Origin: Brachypterus glaber
Taxonomy: Eukaryota > Arthropoda > Insecta > Coleoptera > Kateretidae
Assembly (NCBI GenBank): GCA_958510825.1
Contig: OY294047.1
Coordinates: 45,987,365 to 46,051,364 of the forward strand
DNA length: 64,000 nucleotides
Direction of reading: 5' to 3'
Shown: positions 52,049 to 63,500 of the stretch, piece after piece
Layout: the number at the start of each line of letters is the position of its first letter
How positions within the stretch are numbered: the stretch's first letter is position 1
Translations under genes and position numbers: made by a program
The notes under the pieces: model-generated
The model's database searches: none
Told to the model about the DNA's origin: nothing
The model's input: only the letters and a program-made list of their open reading frames with translations

Positions 52049-52292
52049 GAAAAAAGGATCCTTTAAACCAAGGAGACGTGTCTTTCGATATGTTCAAAGC
52101 CATATTCTCTTGTTTTAAGGCTACCATTTCTTTGAACCAAATTCAATGTAAAGAGCACGGGTTTTTGAATCCGCGCTATTCGTTCAAGGACACCGACTTT
52201 GCTTCAAAGAAATGATAGCCTTGAAACAAGAGAATATGACTTTGAACATATCCAAAGACACGTGTCCTTGGTTCAAGGAATCCTTTTTTTCT
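52049..52292. repeat. 244-bp foldback element
   Basis: Left GAAAAAAGGATCCTTTAAAC, right inverse. Arms share GACGTGTCTTT, ATGTTCAAAG and ATATTCTCTTGTTT and run about 105 bp each. Confidence 0.7.
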
Positions 52293-53046
52293 ATAAATTT
52301 CTTTTGAATATATTAAGAAAAAATACTCTCTCGGATACTCCTTAAAGTGTTGGTTAACAAAAAAGAAACTCTTTGGTCCAAAGCCTTGAGATAAGGCACC
52401 TGAAACGTCAAACCGAAATTCAGTAACTACTTGAGACCATTTTCAATCTACCGTTTTGCTTCTTGAATACATTTCAAAAAGAAAAAACGTTTTTTTTTCA
52501 AAATTTTTTTTTAATTTTATTTATTTTTCGTTTTTTTGAAAAATTAGTTGATAATTTTGTCGTTTTTTTTTTTGTTTTAATGAAAATAGTATAGTGGAGA
52601 TAGTATTATTTTGCTGGCAGCAGTTTTTTTTCTTCCTCCAAAAAGATGAGTACCACACGAATATTTGTCGAGTATGTCCTAAAAATAAATGTTTTGAGCC
52701 GAAAGGCTTCACGTATCTGTTTAGGTACGTATTTTGCAACAATACAACGTGTACGCAAAACGCACAATCATGGGAAAAAATACGAACCATGCTGGAAACA
52801 ATATATTGTTTATTGTTATTATTTTCAAATTAATTGGTTGTAGCATTATGCTGATTTGTTTGAATTGCATTAGAAATTAGAGACCAGATTTACGAACTAG
52901 TTTGTTGGGAAGTACTTAGTACACTGTTAAAAATCACTGTAATTTTACATTTAACAGAATTTTTAAATTGATGTAAAATCACAATTTTTTACAAAATACA
53001 AACTTTTGCAAATATTACTATAGTTGGTACAATGGTTAAAATGTCA

Positions 53047-53175
53047 ATATCTATTGTAACTATTTTTTGTTTTTTTTTGGACGGCCATACCCAAAAATAT
53101 AATCATTTCCTAATCTATTGTAACTATTTTTTGTTTTTTTGGAGGGCCATACCCGAAAATATATTAATTTCCTAA
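53047..53175 (+). repeat. tandem duplication, unit about 64 bp
   Basis: TCTATTGTAACTATTTTTTG and GGCCATACCC occur twice in order. Confidence 0.75.
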
Positions 53176-53394
53176 CCATTTTTTTTTAGAGAAAAATTGT
53201 TCAATTCCAAGGTTGTAAGTGTCGCAAATAAGCCAAAAGATTACTCCTTCCAGCTTCATGTACAATACACATTTTGTTAAATGTCACTTACTTGACAGAT
53301 AGCGATAACCTCAAAATCAATTAGAAATTATTTTTATTCTCAATATTTTAGTGTATCAAAAATTTAACAGATATCGGTAATGTTTTCCTGGAAA

Positions 53395-53498
53395 GGGCCT
53401 ATCCAAAGACTCGCATAACAAGCATAGTACATAAGAATGCGATGCCAAGATTGGCTTGATGTGTCGTCACGTGTTATGCGAGTCTCTGGATAGGGCTT
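53395..53498. repeat. 104-bp palindromic MITE-like element
   Basis: GCCTATCCAAAGACTCGCAT at the left and ATGCGAGTCTCTGGATAGGG at the right; the inner part is less paired. Confidence 0.65.
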
Positions 53499-54438
53499 AA
53501 GTTGTAATTGTAACCTAAAAATTTGACGTTTTCCTTGTGTTCAATATAATTAAGGTTTGTACAATATGTAGAATATGCTAATTTAGTGTGAGTGTATGAA
53601 GAATAAACCAAAAAAGTACCTTTTTCAATATCATACAAAATAACAATAAGTATAGCCATTTTTTTATGTAACTTTGTCTTCTTTTATTAGCTTTAACGAC
53701 CGTCAATCATTGTCATATACAAAAAATGTCACAATATTTTATAAGTTAAAAGGTACGAGTTTTTAACCAATGATGTAGCTTAAAAATCGCGGGAATTTTA
53801 AACTACTATCTTTCATAATTGGACAGACTATAGTTACAATTACGCAATTATTATTTACAGTGTATGTTGTTTTTTTTTGGAATTTGTATAGCATTAGAAA
53901 TTGAGTATAGAATTTACGAAGTAGTTTAGGAATTACGTACTATTTTAAATGAAACAAAGCAATACGAATAATATAAGAACATAAATATTTTTGTCAATAA
54001 ATCAAATACTTATACATAATATGAATTCTATAGAATTGGTATTTCCATATTTTTCCGCTCAAATTTATAACCGTAAGTTATAGGCTGTGTTGTAACGTTT
54101 TGTTCATGTTCGGAATACGAGGAACCTTTTAAATAATATGCAATAACTTTTTATGTAAATGTAAGCGAAATTATGATTTTTTAATGTTTTTCACGTTTGG
54201 ACTGATTTTTTTATTAATGGAGTTTAAGGTTTGCTAAAAAAATTGACTTTACCAGAGCAGCGAAATATCAGTAGTTTTTTACTGAAAATGGCTTGTCTCC
54301 TTGTATTTTGAAGTAAGTCTGTGGCTTAAGCGCTGTCATTGTTATAAATGTGTCAAAAATTTGTCATATTTGACAAATATCTCAAATTTTATTACAAAAA
54401 TATTCTAAATTCTAGTTTCTGTACAATTCTTTTTAAAA

Positions 54439-54702
54439 ATGAGCGACGATATCAAACTGGAAACTGTCCCACAAGATGCAAGGTACCATAACCAGAATTG
54501 CACCAAGTGGTGTTTCGCCACCTTCGTAGACTATCACAGATGCCAAAGGCTCATGGGAGAAGGCAGTCCATGCTGCGAGCAGTTCAAGAAAATCTTCACA
54601 GTTGTGTGCCCAAATGAATGGGTCAAAAGATGGGAGGAACAGATAGAAAATGGCACTTTTGCGGGACATTTACCGCCGACAGAGGAAGAATGTAAACAGT
54701 GA
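54439..54702 (+). CDS. COX6B: cytochrome c oxidase subunit 6B (COX6B), intronless, nested
   Basis: An 87-residue protein. COX6B is a small intermembrane-space subunit of mitochondrial complex IV that bridges the two monomers near the cytochrome c site. The twin cysteine pairs are intact: C25-x9-C35 (WCFATFVDYHRC) and C46-x10-C57 (CEQFKKIFTVVC), the coiled-coil-helix fold oxidised by Mia40. The family block YHNQNCTKWC, the tryptophans of EWVKRWEEQ and the GTFAG end are present. The length matches the usual 80-90 residues, and there is no targeting peptide, as expected. The ATG at 54439 is the first in frame and aligns with the family start. The frame is undisturbed on the strand opposite Notch, within a Notch intron. 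It could be an active nested gene or a young retrocopy; no clear poly(A) tail or target duplication is seen. Confidence 0.88.
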   Translation: MSDDIKLETVPQDARYHNQNCTKWCFATFVDYHRCQRLMGEGSPCCEQFKKIFTVVCPNEWVKRWEEQIENGTFAGHLPPTEEECKQ

Positions 54703-55004
54703 AAAATAATATAATGAGAAAAAAATAACATGGTGTTTTATAATGTATATATTATTATAGATCTCATTATATGAAAAGCTTGTTTTATCATCATTTTAAT
54801 TTTATTCGTATTAGCTATTTAAAAACTTTACATGAAGTTACTGCCTAGATTTAAATGACAAATAAATTGGTGTATTCTTGATACAGGCTCAAAGCTGTGA
54901 TTAATGCAAACAAGAAATTGGGAATTGAAAGATCTTCTACATATCGCATTCTGCGGAAATATCTGAGGCCTAAAATGAATTATATGCCTTAATAAGGCAG
55001 CCTT

Positions 55005-55749
55005 CCCAGATAGCACAAAGTTACTATGGACGTCCAATGGACGTATGTTCATGGACGGCTGTATGTCTATAGGATGCCCATTTTTTCTCTATGGAAGTCC
55101 TATGGACATCCGTTCAGAGTCCAGATGATACAACTGTGGACATCCATAAGGTGTCCGTTCCAACCATCCATCCAGCATCCATAGGACTTGCTTTTTTGCT
55201 TACTTAACTGGTTTTTGCGACTGTGACAAACTGTTATTTAACTTGCAATGTTTGTTGTTGTTTGTTTGTTTAGGGTAAATCTGCCAAAGGATTTTTCGAC
55301 CACTTAGAATATACTTAGTAAGCTAAAATTTGGTACACATGCTCGTCTGACAATACAATTTTATATAAAACTTACCCCCCAACTCCCCACCACTAAAATG
55401 TAAAAAAACCATTTATTACCCACGAGATAATTTAAAACTAAAATTAGGTTACATACTCATCCAGTGATAATCAAATTTTAAAATTAATTTTACATCCCCT
55501 CGTATCTTCCCATCACCCCCCATACGCGTATAAGGCTAAGTTTACCCTCTCTCTGTTTCACCCACTTAGAATAAACGTAGAGAGCTGAAATTATGGGCGT
55601 AAAATGGACACTGAATGGACGTCCACTAATAGTCGTACAAAGGATGTAAATATATGGACGTACACAGTACATCCATTATTAGTCCGTGGACCAATGTACT
55701 TAAATGGGATCTAAAATGGACGTCCATTGGACGACCGGTGCTATATGGG
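55005..55749. mobile_element. 745-bp TIR element with CCCAGATAGCAC ends
   Basis: CCCAGATAGCAC at the left and GTGCTATATGGG at the right. Both subterminal regions are filled with palindromic GGACGTCC / ATGGACGTCC motifs. No transposase frame; superfamily not assigned. Confidence 0.65.
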
Positions 55750-55955
55750 TTATATTATAAAAACACATAGATAAACTAGGATTAACGCGTCTTTGCTACA
55801 ATGGAAAGTATAGCGACTATAGTTAGAGGGATTGATATAAAAATAAATAAACTAATGCTGATTTTGCCATCTAGGCATCTACTAAAAACTATCGAGATAT
55901 CTGATTATACAAATAATGATTTAAATATGGGATAAAACTAAAACAAAACACTTAC

Positions 55956-56111
55956 CTTGTTCGCATTCGTCTATGTCCTCGGAACAGTCGATCCCTTTGT
56001 ATCCAGAAGCACAGCTGCAGGTGTATGATCCGTTTATAGGACTCGTGTCGCAAATGGCGTCCGCGTGACACGGATTGCTGGTGCAGGCGTCGTCCAAGTG
56101 ACACAAAAGAC
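55956..56111 (-). CDS. Notch: Notch exon: end of EGF 9, EGF 10, start of EGF 11
   Basis: A 156-nt exon starting with two bases of a split codon, then [18 protein letters not shown], which matches the EGF 9/10 junction of insect Notch (the first C is the last cysteine of EGF 9). EGF 10 contains an INGSYTC stretch, and the exon ends EDIDECEQ plus one G before GTAAGTG. Joined to the next exon this gives [15 protein letters not shown]. The acceptor TTGCCCGCAG is at 56112. It is the most 5' Notch exon in the window; the next upstream exon must lie more than 7.8 kb away. Confidence 0.97.
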
Positions 56112-56454
56112 CTGCGGGCAACAAAAAGGAGAGGAAATGAGAAAAAAGTGTAAACACATGTATCTGCTGAACGCTGAACACGCTGTCGAACGAATATCAG
56201 AATAAATAAATTATTTATTGTGTCGGCATGTATAACATTATGTTGATTTTATGTAAGGATGTAGAAATAGAGATACGACAGAATTTGTTTTAAAGTTGTA
56301 GGTATATTGATTTTTTCAAAACTCGCAATAGTCATTATTTTAAATCCATTTCTTCTGCACAAAATTAATTAATTTTACTACTTTGTTTGTCGTTTTAACT
56401 GCAAATATTGTTTAATTGTTTCATAAGAATATATCTTGTGTACTTCTTTTGATT

Positions 56455-56710
56455 TAGAACAGTCCCAAAACAGATCTCTGAGGTATACCAAATAATGGGT
56501 ATTAAATTACTCGATTTTAACCTGTTATTTTGTTGATTTGGACTTGACCCAAAATAGATCCTGAGTTTTCCAAAATAATAGATACTATTACCTAATATTT
56601 TGGTATAGCTTAAGGATTTGTTTTGGGTCCAAATCTTAAGTTTTGAAATTTCTTATGCAAATTAAAATGGTCCAAATACAGAACCCTGAGGTACAAATAC
56701 AACCAAAGCA
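56455..56710 (-). pseudogene. LINE reverse-transcriptase box fragments in a row
   Basis: On the minus strand three short pieces read like the RT box: VPQGSVFGP (near 56690), QGS-like SGSILGQ (near 56540) and GIPQRSVLGL (near 56480). Surrounding frames are broken. Confidence 0.45.
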
Positions 56711-57179
56711 ATAGTTATCTGAAATTAATGTTTGTGAATTTATCATTGATTTTATAATGTGGATTCGCATGAAATGACCTTTATATCTCGTTAATTTAAA
56801 ATGTATTATATAGTGATTGTAATAGATTATATAAGTAGACTTTAAAACCTTATATAATCCATATTTTAATAGTATCTTATACATTCTTTTTATTGTCAAG
56901 TGACAAGAAATGGAAACAAAAGAGTGAAAATTTGAATAACAACGTATGTATTGTCTGAACGTCTAACATGGTGTCGAGCAAATAATTGAATAAATAAATA
57001 ATTTATTATATCAATTCTCGTTGGCATGACTATCTTGATTTTACGGAAATACGGAGGTAACCTAAACAGAAATAACTACAAATAGAGATATGGAATAGGA
57101 TAAAAATGATTTACTATTTCTGATAAAGAAAAAATAATTGACACTTATGACTTAGATTTTAGCGTTAAAGGCTTTGGGA

Positions 57180-57600
57180 AGGCACTGTATATCAATAACG
57201 GTACTTAATTTATTTTTGGAGGCATTTTTTATAAATTATACATTTGCATTAATACAAATAGGTGTGGTCCTAGCAAATATCCTTGTGGCATACCGTACTC
57301 AATCGTTTGTAATCCTGTGATAGGAAATGATTATTTGAATTGAACGTTTTAAATAATTTTATAATGTTGCATTGCCACATGTTGTTTTAATAATATAATA
57401 CTGTTTTACTTACTATTAAAAACATATAATCGAGAAACTAAAAGGAGTTGCCCAAACACAGATCCTTGAGGTATACCATATCCAATCGTTTAAATGTCTA
57501 TACAAATCATCATCGATACAAACCGATTATATAAATTCAACGTTTCAAAAGTCTAGTTTCATAATGTTGCGTTGTGACATGTCGTTTTGATTTGAGTTCC
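57180..57600 (-). pseudogene. LINE RT fragments, two tandem units of about 180 bp
   Basis: GMPQGYLLGP at about 57300-57268 and GIPQGSVFGQLLF at about 57480-57440, each preceded (minus strand) by a related stretch containing ATCAAAACGACATGT / ATTAAAACAACATGT. Same RT region as 38930-39182. Confidence 0.55.
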
Positions 57601-58229
57601 TTTTTATAGGAAAACTTGTTGAACACAACGTTAGATGTTAATCTGGATGATTTTGAATAGAGCTTTAGTCGATACTAACTTAGTATTACTAAGTACATTT
57701 TTTTTAATTCAATCACTCTTTCAACTACGAGGTAATAAAGCACTGTTATCTTTAAAATCTCTTCGGTTCAAATTGACCTGTCAGTTTAAATGGGAATGGC
57801 GGCAGTGAAGTTTTAAAAATTGCGTGTTGATCAAATAACGCAAGCCAACAACTTTGAACGCATGCAATGAATTCCTTTATTTTTGTAAAATAATTATGTT
57901 TTCCATGTCTTTGAGAGAAACTAAGAATTAAATACTAATACTCTTAGCCTTGTATTTGTTGATGAGGACATCAAAACCAACCGGTACCCCATTTAACGGA
58001 AGTAGGATCACTTCACAAGCAATGCTAAATGAAGCTGTATTGAGTAGCGTCTATTTGTCTTTATAGATCTTCTTGTGCTTTTGATTGATTTTTTGCGTTT
58101 CATCAGTTAATAAAGTTGTTTGTATAGGTTTGGCTGGGGAGTTATTGGCCAAGTTAGTTTTTATAGAAATAAGGAATAAACTGGTGACTAAATAAAGTCT
58201 GGAAATACATATTTTTTGTTTGTTCGTTT

Positions 58230-58297
58230 GCGCACTAGTACCTTGGAAAACTCGCCGCAAGCGGTTTGTTTTCTAAACTTGTACTTTAATATACTAT
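58230..58297 (+). mobile_element. hairpin family E, partial copy
   Basis: CGCACTAGTACCTTGGAAAA, CTCGCCGCAAGCGG and TACTTTAATATACTATT match the copy at 28839. Confidence 0.5.
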
Positions 58298-59479
58298 TAT
58301 CCGTCTGGAAAATTTAACAGGATTTGGTGAATTCAGAAATAACGTATCAAAATAATGTAAAACCTTGTTGGTTTGTATAATATTCTACAACATTCTGCGT
58401 ATGCGATTCAAAATGGAGATATTCGCCTATTTGATTGAACCAGCTTTGCATTTATATGTCAATGCAGTCGCATTGTTTGTAGTTGCGTTTTCTGTTTTCG
58501 GATTTATGTTCTATCTACGATGGTACACACGGTGCAACGTAAAATAGGTGTGGTTGGTTCGCTGGTACTCCTTGTTAACACACCGCTGACCGAACGGGGT
58601 TTATTATAGAAAACAACGCTGAATTGTTGCTTCAACTGATCGCACAATGGCCCAAACATTAAAAAAGAACATTTTTAAATTTAGCAAATATTTTTGATTT
58701 AGAAAAAATCCCATGTCAGTTGGTTTTAATTGTATTGATTTTATCTTTTATAAACATAATGACCTACCAAAAGCATTTGATCGTATGGAGCGAAGGGCGC
58801 GAAAAAACAACTTGACTTGATATGAAAAATTGAGTAAATTAAATTTATTTATCCTGTTCCATGTATGAATAATTTATAACTATTATAATGTTTCTGTTTG
58901 ATGCATCACGTTTTTAAAGAAAATTGTTAACTTTTCGAATCCTACAGGAACGGGGAAAGATAACAATAACATTATTATACAAACAGAAAGAGCAATAAGA
59001 ATTTTAATTTAATTTATTTTCAACAAAATCTCAAATCTCAAATTCGTCATAAGTTGGCCATCTTGGTTTAGAGTTTGTTATAACTTAGAACATACAAATA
59101 TTTAACCAAGATGGCTAACCTGACTTTTAATCGCAATAGGGAATAAACGCCTAATTTATTCATTGTAAAATACTGTTTTCTTCACAGTACAAAAAATGCT
59201 TTAAAACTTTGTTCGACTTTTAGTATTTCTGGACCACTATGGGCTGGGATACATTTGAATATCCTTATTCGTAATCTTGTTCGGTTTCAAAACAATAAAA
59301 TTGAACAGGAATCACATTACCTTATTCGTACTACATATAAAAGACGCGTATCTAATACTAATTATCTGAAAATTTTACAGGTTCACTCACGTAGTATAAT
59401 GTACTTACAACTTGTAAACTTGTGTTTTGGAATTACCAAAAGATCAATGACCATGCAATATTATACTGAATTATTTTAA

Positions 59480-60052
59480 TGGTAATATATCTAAAATAAC
59501 AGAAATAAAAACAAGAATTGCTAAAGGAAATAAATTTGTGGGCTCGCTATTTTCAGTACTGAACTCTAAAATAGTGTCACGAGACACCAAAATATGTTTG
59601 TATAAGAAAGACTATTATTAGGCCATTTGTGACCTACGCGAGTGTAACGTGGACACTGAATAAAGATAACCAGGAGATTAGAATGATGGAAGAGGAAAAT
59701 TTTAAGAAGAGTATATGGTGGAATAGGAGAAAATGGAGAGTGGAGAAGAAGAACCAATGAAGAAATTAAGATCTCACAGAATTAGATGGCTAGGGCACAT
59801 TCAACGACTACCAAACAACAGAATAACGAAATTTATGTTACGCGCAAGCAGAGCAGGGACTAGGAGAAAAGGGAGACCAAGAAAGAGCTGGAAAAGTACA
59901 GTGGAAGATGACTTAATAAAAATGGGGGTAAAAAAGTGGGCAGCAGTAGCAGGAAACAGGAAAAATTGGGAAGACGTTACCAAACAAGCCCTAGGCCAAC
60001 AAGCTCTAGGCCTACAAGGCCTGTAGCGCTAATTATTATTATTATTATTATA
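59480..60052 (+). pseudogene. non-LTR retrotransposon RT C-terminus and 3' end (RTE-like)
   Basis: Fragments in shifting frames follow the order of a LINE C-terminus: EIKTRIAKGNKFVGSL, LNSKIVSRDTKICLYK, IRPFVTYASVTWTL (as in LIRPVLTYGSETWTL), then an open stretch from 59733 with RIRWLGHIQRLPNNR, RRKGRPRKSWKSTVEDDL and NWEDVTKQAL. It ends at 60025 and is followed by an (ATT)n tail at 60033-60052, as in RTE-clade 3' ends. At least two frameshifts break it, and the catalytic RT core is not present. Confidence 0.75.
60033..60052 (+). repeat. (ATT)n microsatellite, LINE tail
   Basis: ATT units directly after the LINE stop. Confidence 0.7.
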
Positions 60053-61899
60053 CCTAAAATAAAAATTAACTAATAAAGCCTCAAGTAATACACAATGAAG
60101 ACATCCTAAGAAATACCTATTTTTTACAAAACTACTTTTCTTTGACTCCATATTAAGCTGTTAAAACTGAGGACTATCATAATGTTCCATTTTAAAAATA
60201 TTATTTCTAGAAAGTTATGGGTAGTGCCAACCAGTTTCGCAACCTTTTAAAATCTCGGGCTATAAAGAAAATTAACGAAATATTATTGTACCGCTACATG
60301 TTCTCCATATAAAGAAAGATGAATTAAGGTAACGTGTTCATTAATTAATTTCTTACGAACGCATTTTAAAATGCAATAAATAACAATTAAAATTTCGAAT
60401 TTTTCATCGGCGAAAATTTTAACGATCATAATGTACAAATTAAGAGTGTACAAAAAATATTAAACATTAAATTGCGAAACCCTTACAACTTCTTTACACA
60501 TAAGTGATGGGTACGGTAAAAACAGAAAGGCCAAAAGAAAATAAGAAGTAGAACCGGGAATCTAAAATAACATTTCATATTATCCCATTAACAACTGACC
60601 CATGAATTTGCTATATAATATATGACATATTTATCAGATTTATCAGACTATTATTAGTCCAAATAAGTTGTTTTTACTAAAAATCCAAATGCAAAAAATA
60701 TTTCACGTCCAAAGTCCAAACAATTCACTCGCTACAAATAAAACACCATAATTTTTGCATATGTATAAATAACTAAATTGAAAACTACATGCATTTTAAA
60801 ATACTTCTTACAAAAATCTGTAAATCTGTATGAATATTTCGACATAGTCCTTAATGGGTTAATCTGTACTAGGATACTTATGGGTTTATGTGTCTTCGTT
60901 TTTCCAGAAAACTTCCAAGAACTGGTTTTTCAATTAGCCAAAGACTAATGAAATACTAACATAACCAAGAACCAGGGAGAGACGAGAAAAAAATGAGCGG
61001 TAATTAAACTTTCGTTGCCCGCGTTTGATATATAACGTTTTATCGGCAAAAGATACCTTATACCAGTTACATGTGAAGAAAATACCTCATTTAGAGATTA
61101 GTAACGCATATCCATTAATAATAATTCACTTACAGAGTACAATTTTCATACGAGGTTAAAAGCCATTGACTCGATTTTTTTGCAGAACCGAATTTTAACA
61201 AACAACATTTTAAAGTTTATAGTATACTATAGTTTGGTATTTTCAAACTTATAGATTGTATACGCACAATTTGAGAAAAAAGTATTTAATATTAAAAGGG
61301 AAAATTAGGAACTTGCCATGAAATTTTTAAATTCAAAATGGCGGATACAATATGGCGGACGTAAAATAGCCAAAAAATTATATACTGTTTTCAATAACTC
61401 TTCTATAAAAATAATTTAGTCACAAAAAAAGATTATTTAAGTGTTCAACTTTATACTTATTAAAATGCTTTTGCTATTTTGTCAATATTTTGACATATTT
61501 AGGTCAAGTACAAGCAAGCCGATTGAATGCAAAAACTGTATATCGCCAAAAATATCGTTTAATCCCTTGGGCAAATCCACGGTAACTCACGTTACAGCCG
61601 CAGACAAAAAAGTCGCTTTCTTTTAAATATTTATTACATTATTATTAAAAATTGTTTATTATTTATTACTAATAAAGATTGTTTCTGCGGCTGTATGTCG
61701 GCTACTATGTTACCCCCTTATGAAAGTTGACCGTTTGTGAAATAATTTCGGTTTCGTCGGTTTTAGGAGATAAATTTACACCAATTTCGTGGCTTGCTGC
61801 GATCATTAATCATGTGATATAATATGTCCAACCGATAAAAATAACACAAATAAGCCCGAATTAAACTATTTTGCAGCATTATATTTTTCAATAATATAC

Positions 61900-62480
61900 T
61901 GGGTGACATGCATATCTTTTTAGAAGTTTGGACTTTTTAGCATTGATTAAACATTATGTTTATTATCATAGTTATCAGATTTACACTGGGCGACAAAAAA
62001 TTTAGGCATGAGATCTACACGGTGCTTCGAACGAAATCAAAGCAATATAAGTATATCAAGAAAAAATGCAATATACGATTCAGTTTTTATTTTTAGTCAT
62101 TAAAGCGCAAGATATTATTTTAAATGCATTTTTCTCATAAACAGTGAGTCTTATATATTTACATCATATGATATTTTTTATGTATTTTCATGTATAAGAT
62201 CGTATTTAAACTAAAAAACAGTTAGTGAAAAAAGAATTGGGCAAAAAATTGTTACTACATAAAAATATTACATATTAGTAGGCCTTATTGATACAAAAAG
62301 ACATGTATAAACTAGTTTCTGTAGCTTAAAGGGTTCCTGAGATATTAAATAAAAATCTTATTTGCGGGGTTGTAACTGAAAGTCCGTAGTTCCCTTACGA
62401 AGCATTTTTGGACATGTTTAATGATTTTTTTTATGTATTTTGATAGGAATTCACGTCTCAAAGTTTTGAAACGCTAACTG
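61900..62480. mobile_element. degenerate TA-type foldback remnant
   Basis: TACTGGGTGACATGC at the left; near the right CCCTTACGAAGCATTTTTGG, similar to the arm of the 3121-4214 element. Boundaries uncertain. Confidence 0.3.
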
Positions 62481-62602
62481 GATCTTAAATATTAGCATAT
62501 TAGCATCAAATCGATTCTTTTTCCTTCAATGTACATACATACGCATCTTAATCATTATTCATGTATTGTGCGTTAAACATTATCTGTTAATAAAACTCTA
62601 TA

Positions 62603-63320
62603 CAGTGCGGTCCAAAAGTCACCCCCCCTTAAACTTTTGAACGAGTTGAGATATCGACTTCAAATTTAGAACTCTTAAATAAGACAACTTAAACTATCTT
62701 TTAGCATATATTTGATATTATCAGCTCTTAAAATGTCGGCAGGGGGGCATGGGGGGACATTTTTTTAAATGGGGGTCGTGTGATACATCATTTTAAAGCT
62801 TATAAAATTCTCTATTTAAACTAAAATTTTTAAATTTTTTAAAAATGTTTTTTAAGGTTTTGATTTTTCAATTTTTTGTGCTAAAACATTCGATTTTTTA
62901 AGTTTTTTTTTATAAATTTTTATTTATGTCAACTTAAATTAGTTTAAAAGTATAATTAACATTTTTTTATGATGAAATTAGGGATTTTTAAAAAAATACT
63001 TGTTTTTTTTTAGAGGAATTATGACATTAATACCCATTTAAAACCCCATTCTAAACCCAATTTTTTTTTTTTTTAAATTAAAAATATGGAGTTAAATGGA
63101 GAATTTTATAAGCTTTAAAATGATGTATTACACGACCCTCCTTTCCATTTAAAAAAATGTGCCCCCATGCCCCCCTGCCCACATTTTAAGAGCTGAAAGT
63201 ATTAAATATATGCTAAAAGATAGTTTAAGTTGTCTTATTTAAAAGTTCCAAATTTAAAGTCGATATATCAACTGGTTCAAAAGTTAAGAGGGGGGGGGGG
63301 GTGACTTTTGGACCGCTCTT
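62603..63320. mobile_element. 718-bp foldback MITE, TA duplication, copy 2
   Basis: Same termini as 37304 (CAGTGCGGTCCAAAAGTCAC and the inverse) with TA on both sides. The two copies are alike over most of their length but differ in the C/G runs. Confidence 0.78.
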
Positions 63321-63373
63321 TATAACATAATCATTGCAGAGTTTACACAATATTCCTTTTTTACTGAGCATAT

Positions 63374-63500
63374 ACAGAGCGTGTCAAAAGTCCTCCCCCC
63401 TTTCACTTTTGAACGGCTTAAGATTCTTCGATTTTATTTCGCATCGATATTCACCTATTAATTACTACCAAAAACCGGTTCTTGTAAGTATATCAAATTT
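63374..63500 (+). mobile_element. one-sided fragment of a related TA element
   Basis: TACAGAGCGTGTCAAAAGTC then CTCCCCCC and TTTTGAACGGCTTAAGAT resemble the left arm of the element next door; no matching right arm is seen. Confidence 0.4.

Larger units (their letters stand above)
35366..55955 (-). other. Notch intron, 20.6 kb, upstream of the EGF 11-12 exon
   Basis: It contains the nested COX6B frame on the plus strand plus LINE fragments, a SINE, MITEs and hairpin elements listed separately. Stretches 35370-35930, 36050-36760, 36840-37300, 38010-38900, 39570-40150, 42330-43880, 46030-47520, 47870-48780, 50460-51200, 51370-52040, 52300-53040 and 53500-54430 show no gene. Confidence 0.85.

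Noticed and set aside
52380..52420. CTTGAGATAAGGCACCTGAAACGTC as a second ribozyme
   Set aside because: The CUGANGA box is wrong by an insertion and stem I is absent.
59255..59479. Open frame upstream of the LINE as part of its reverse transcriptase
   Set aside because: It has no RT motif and cannot be joined convincingly with the fragments that follow.
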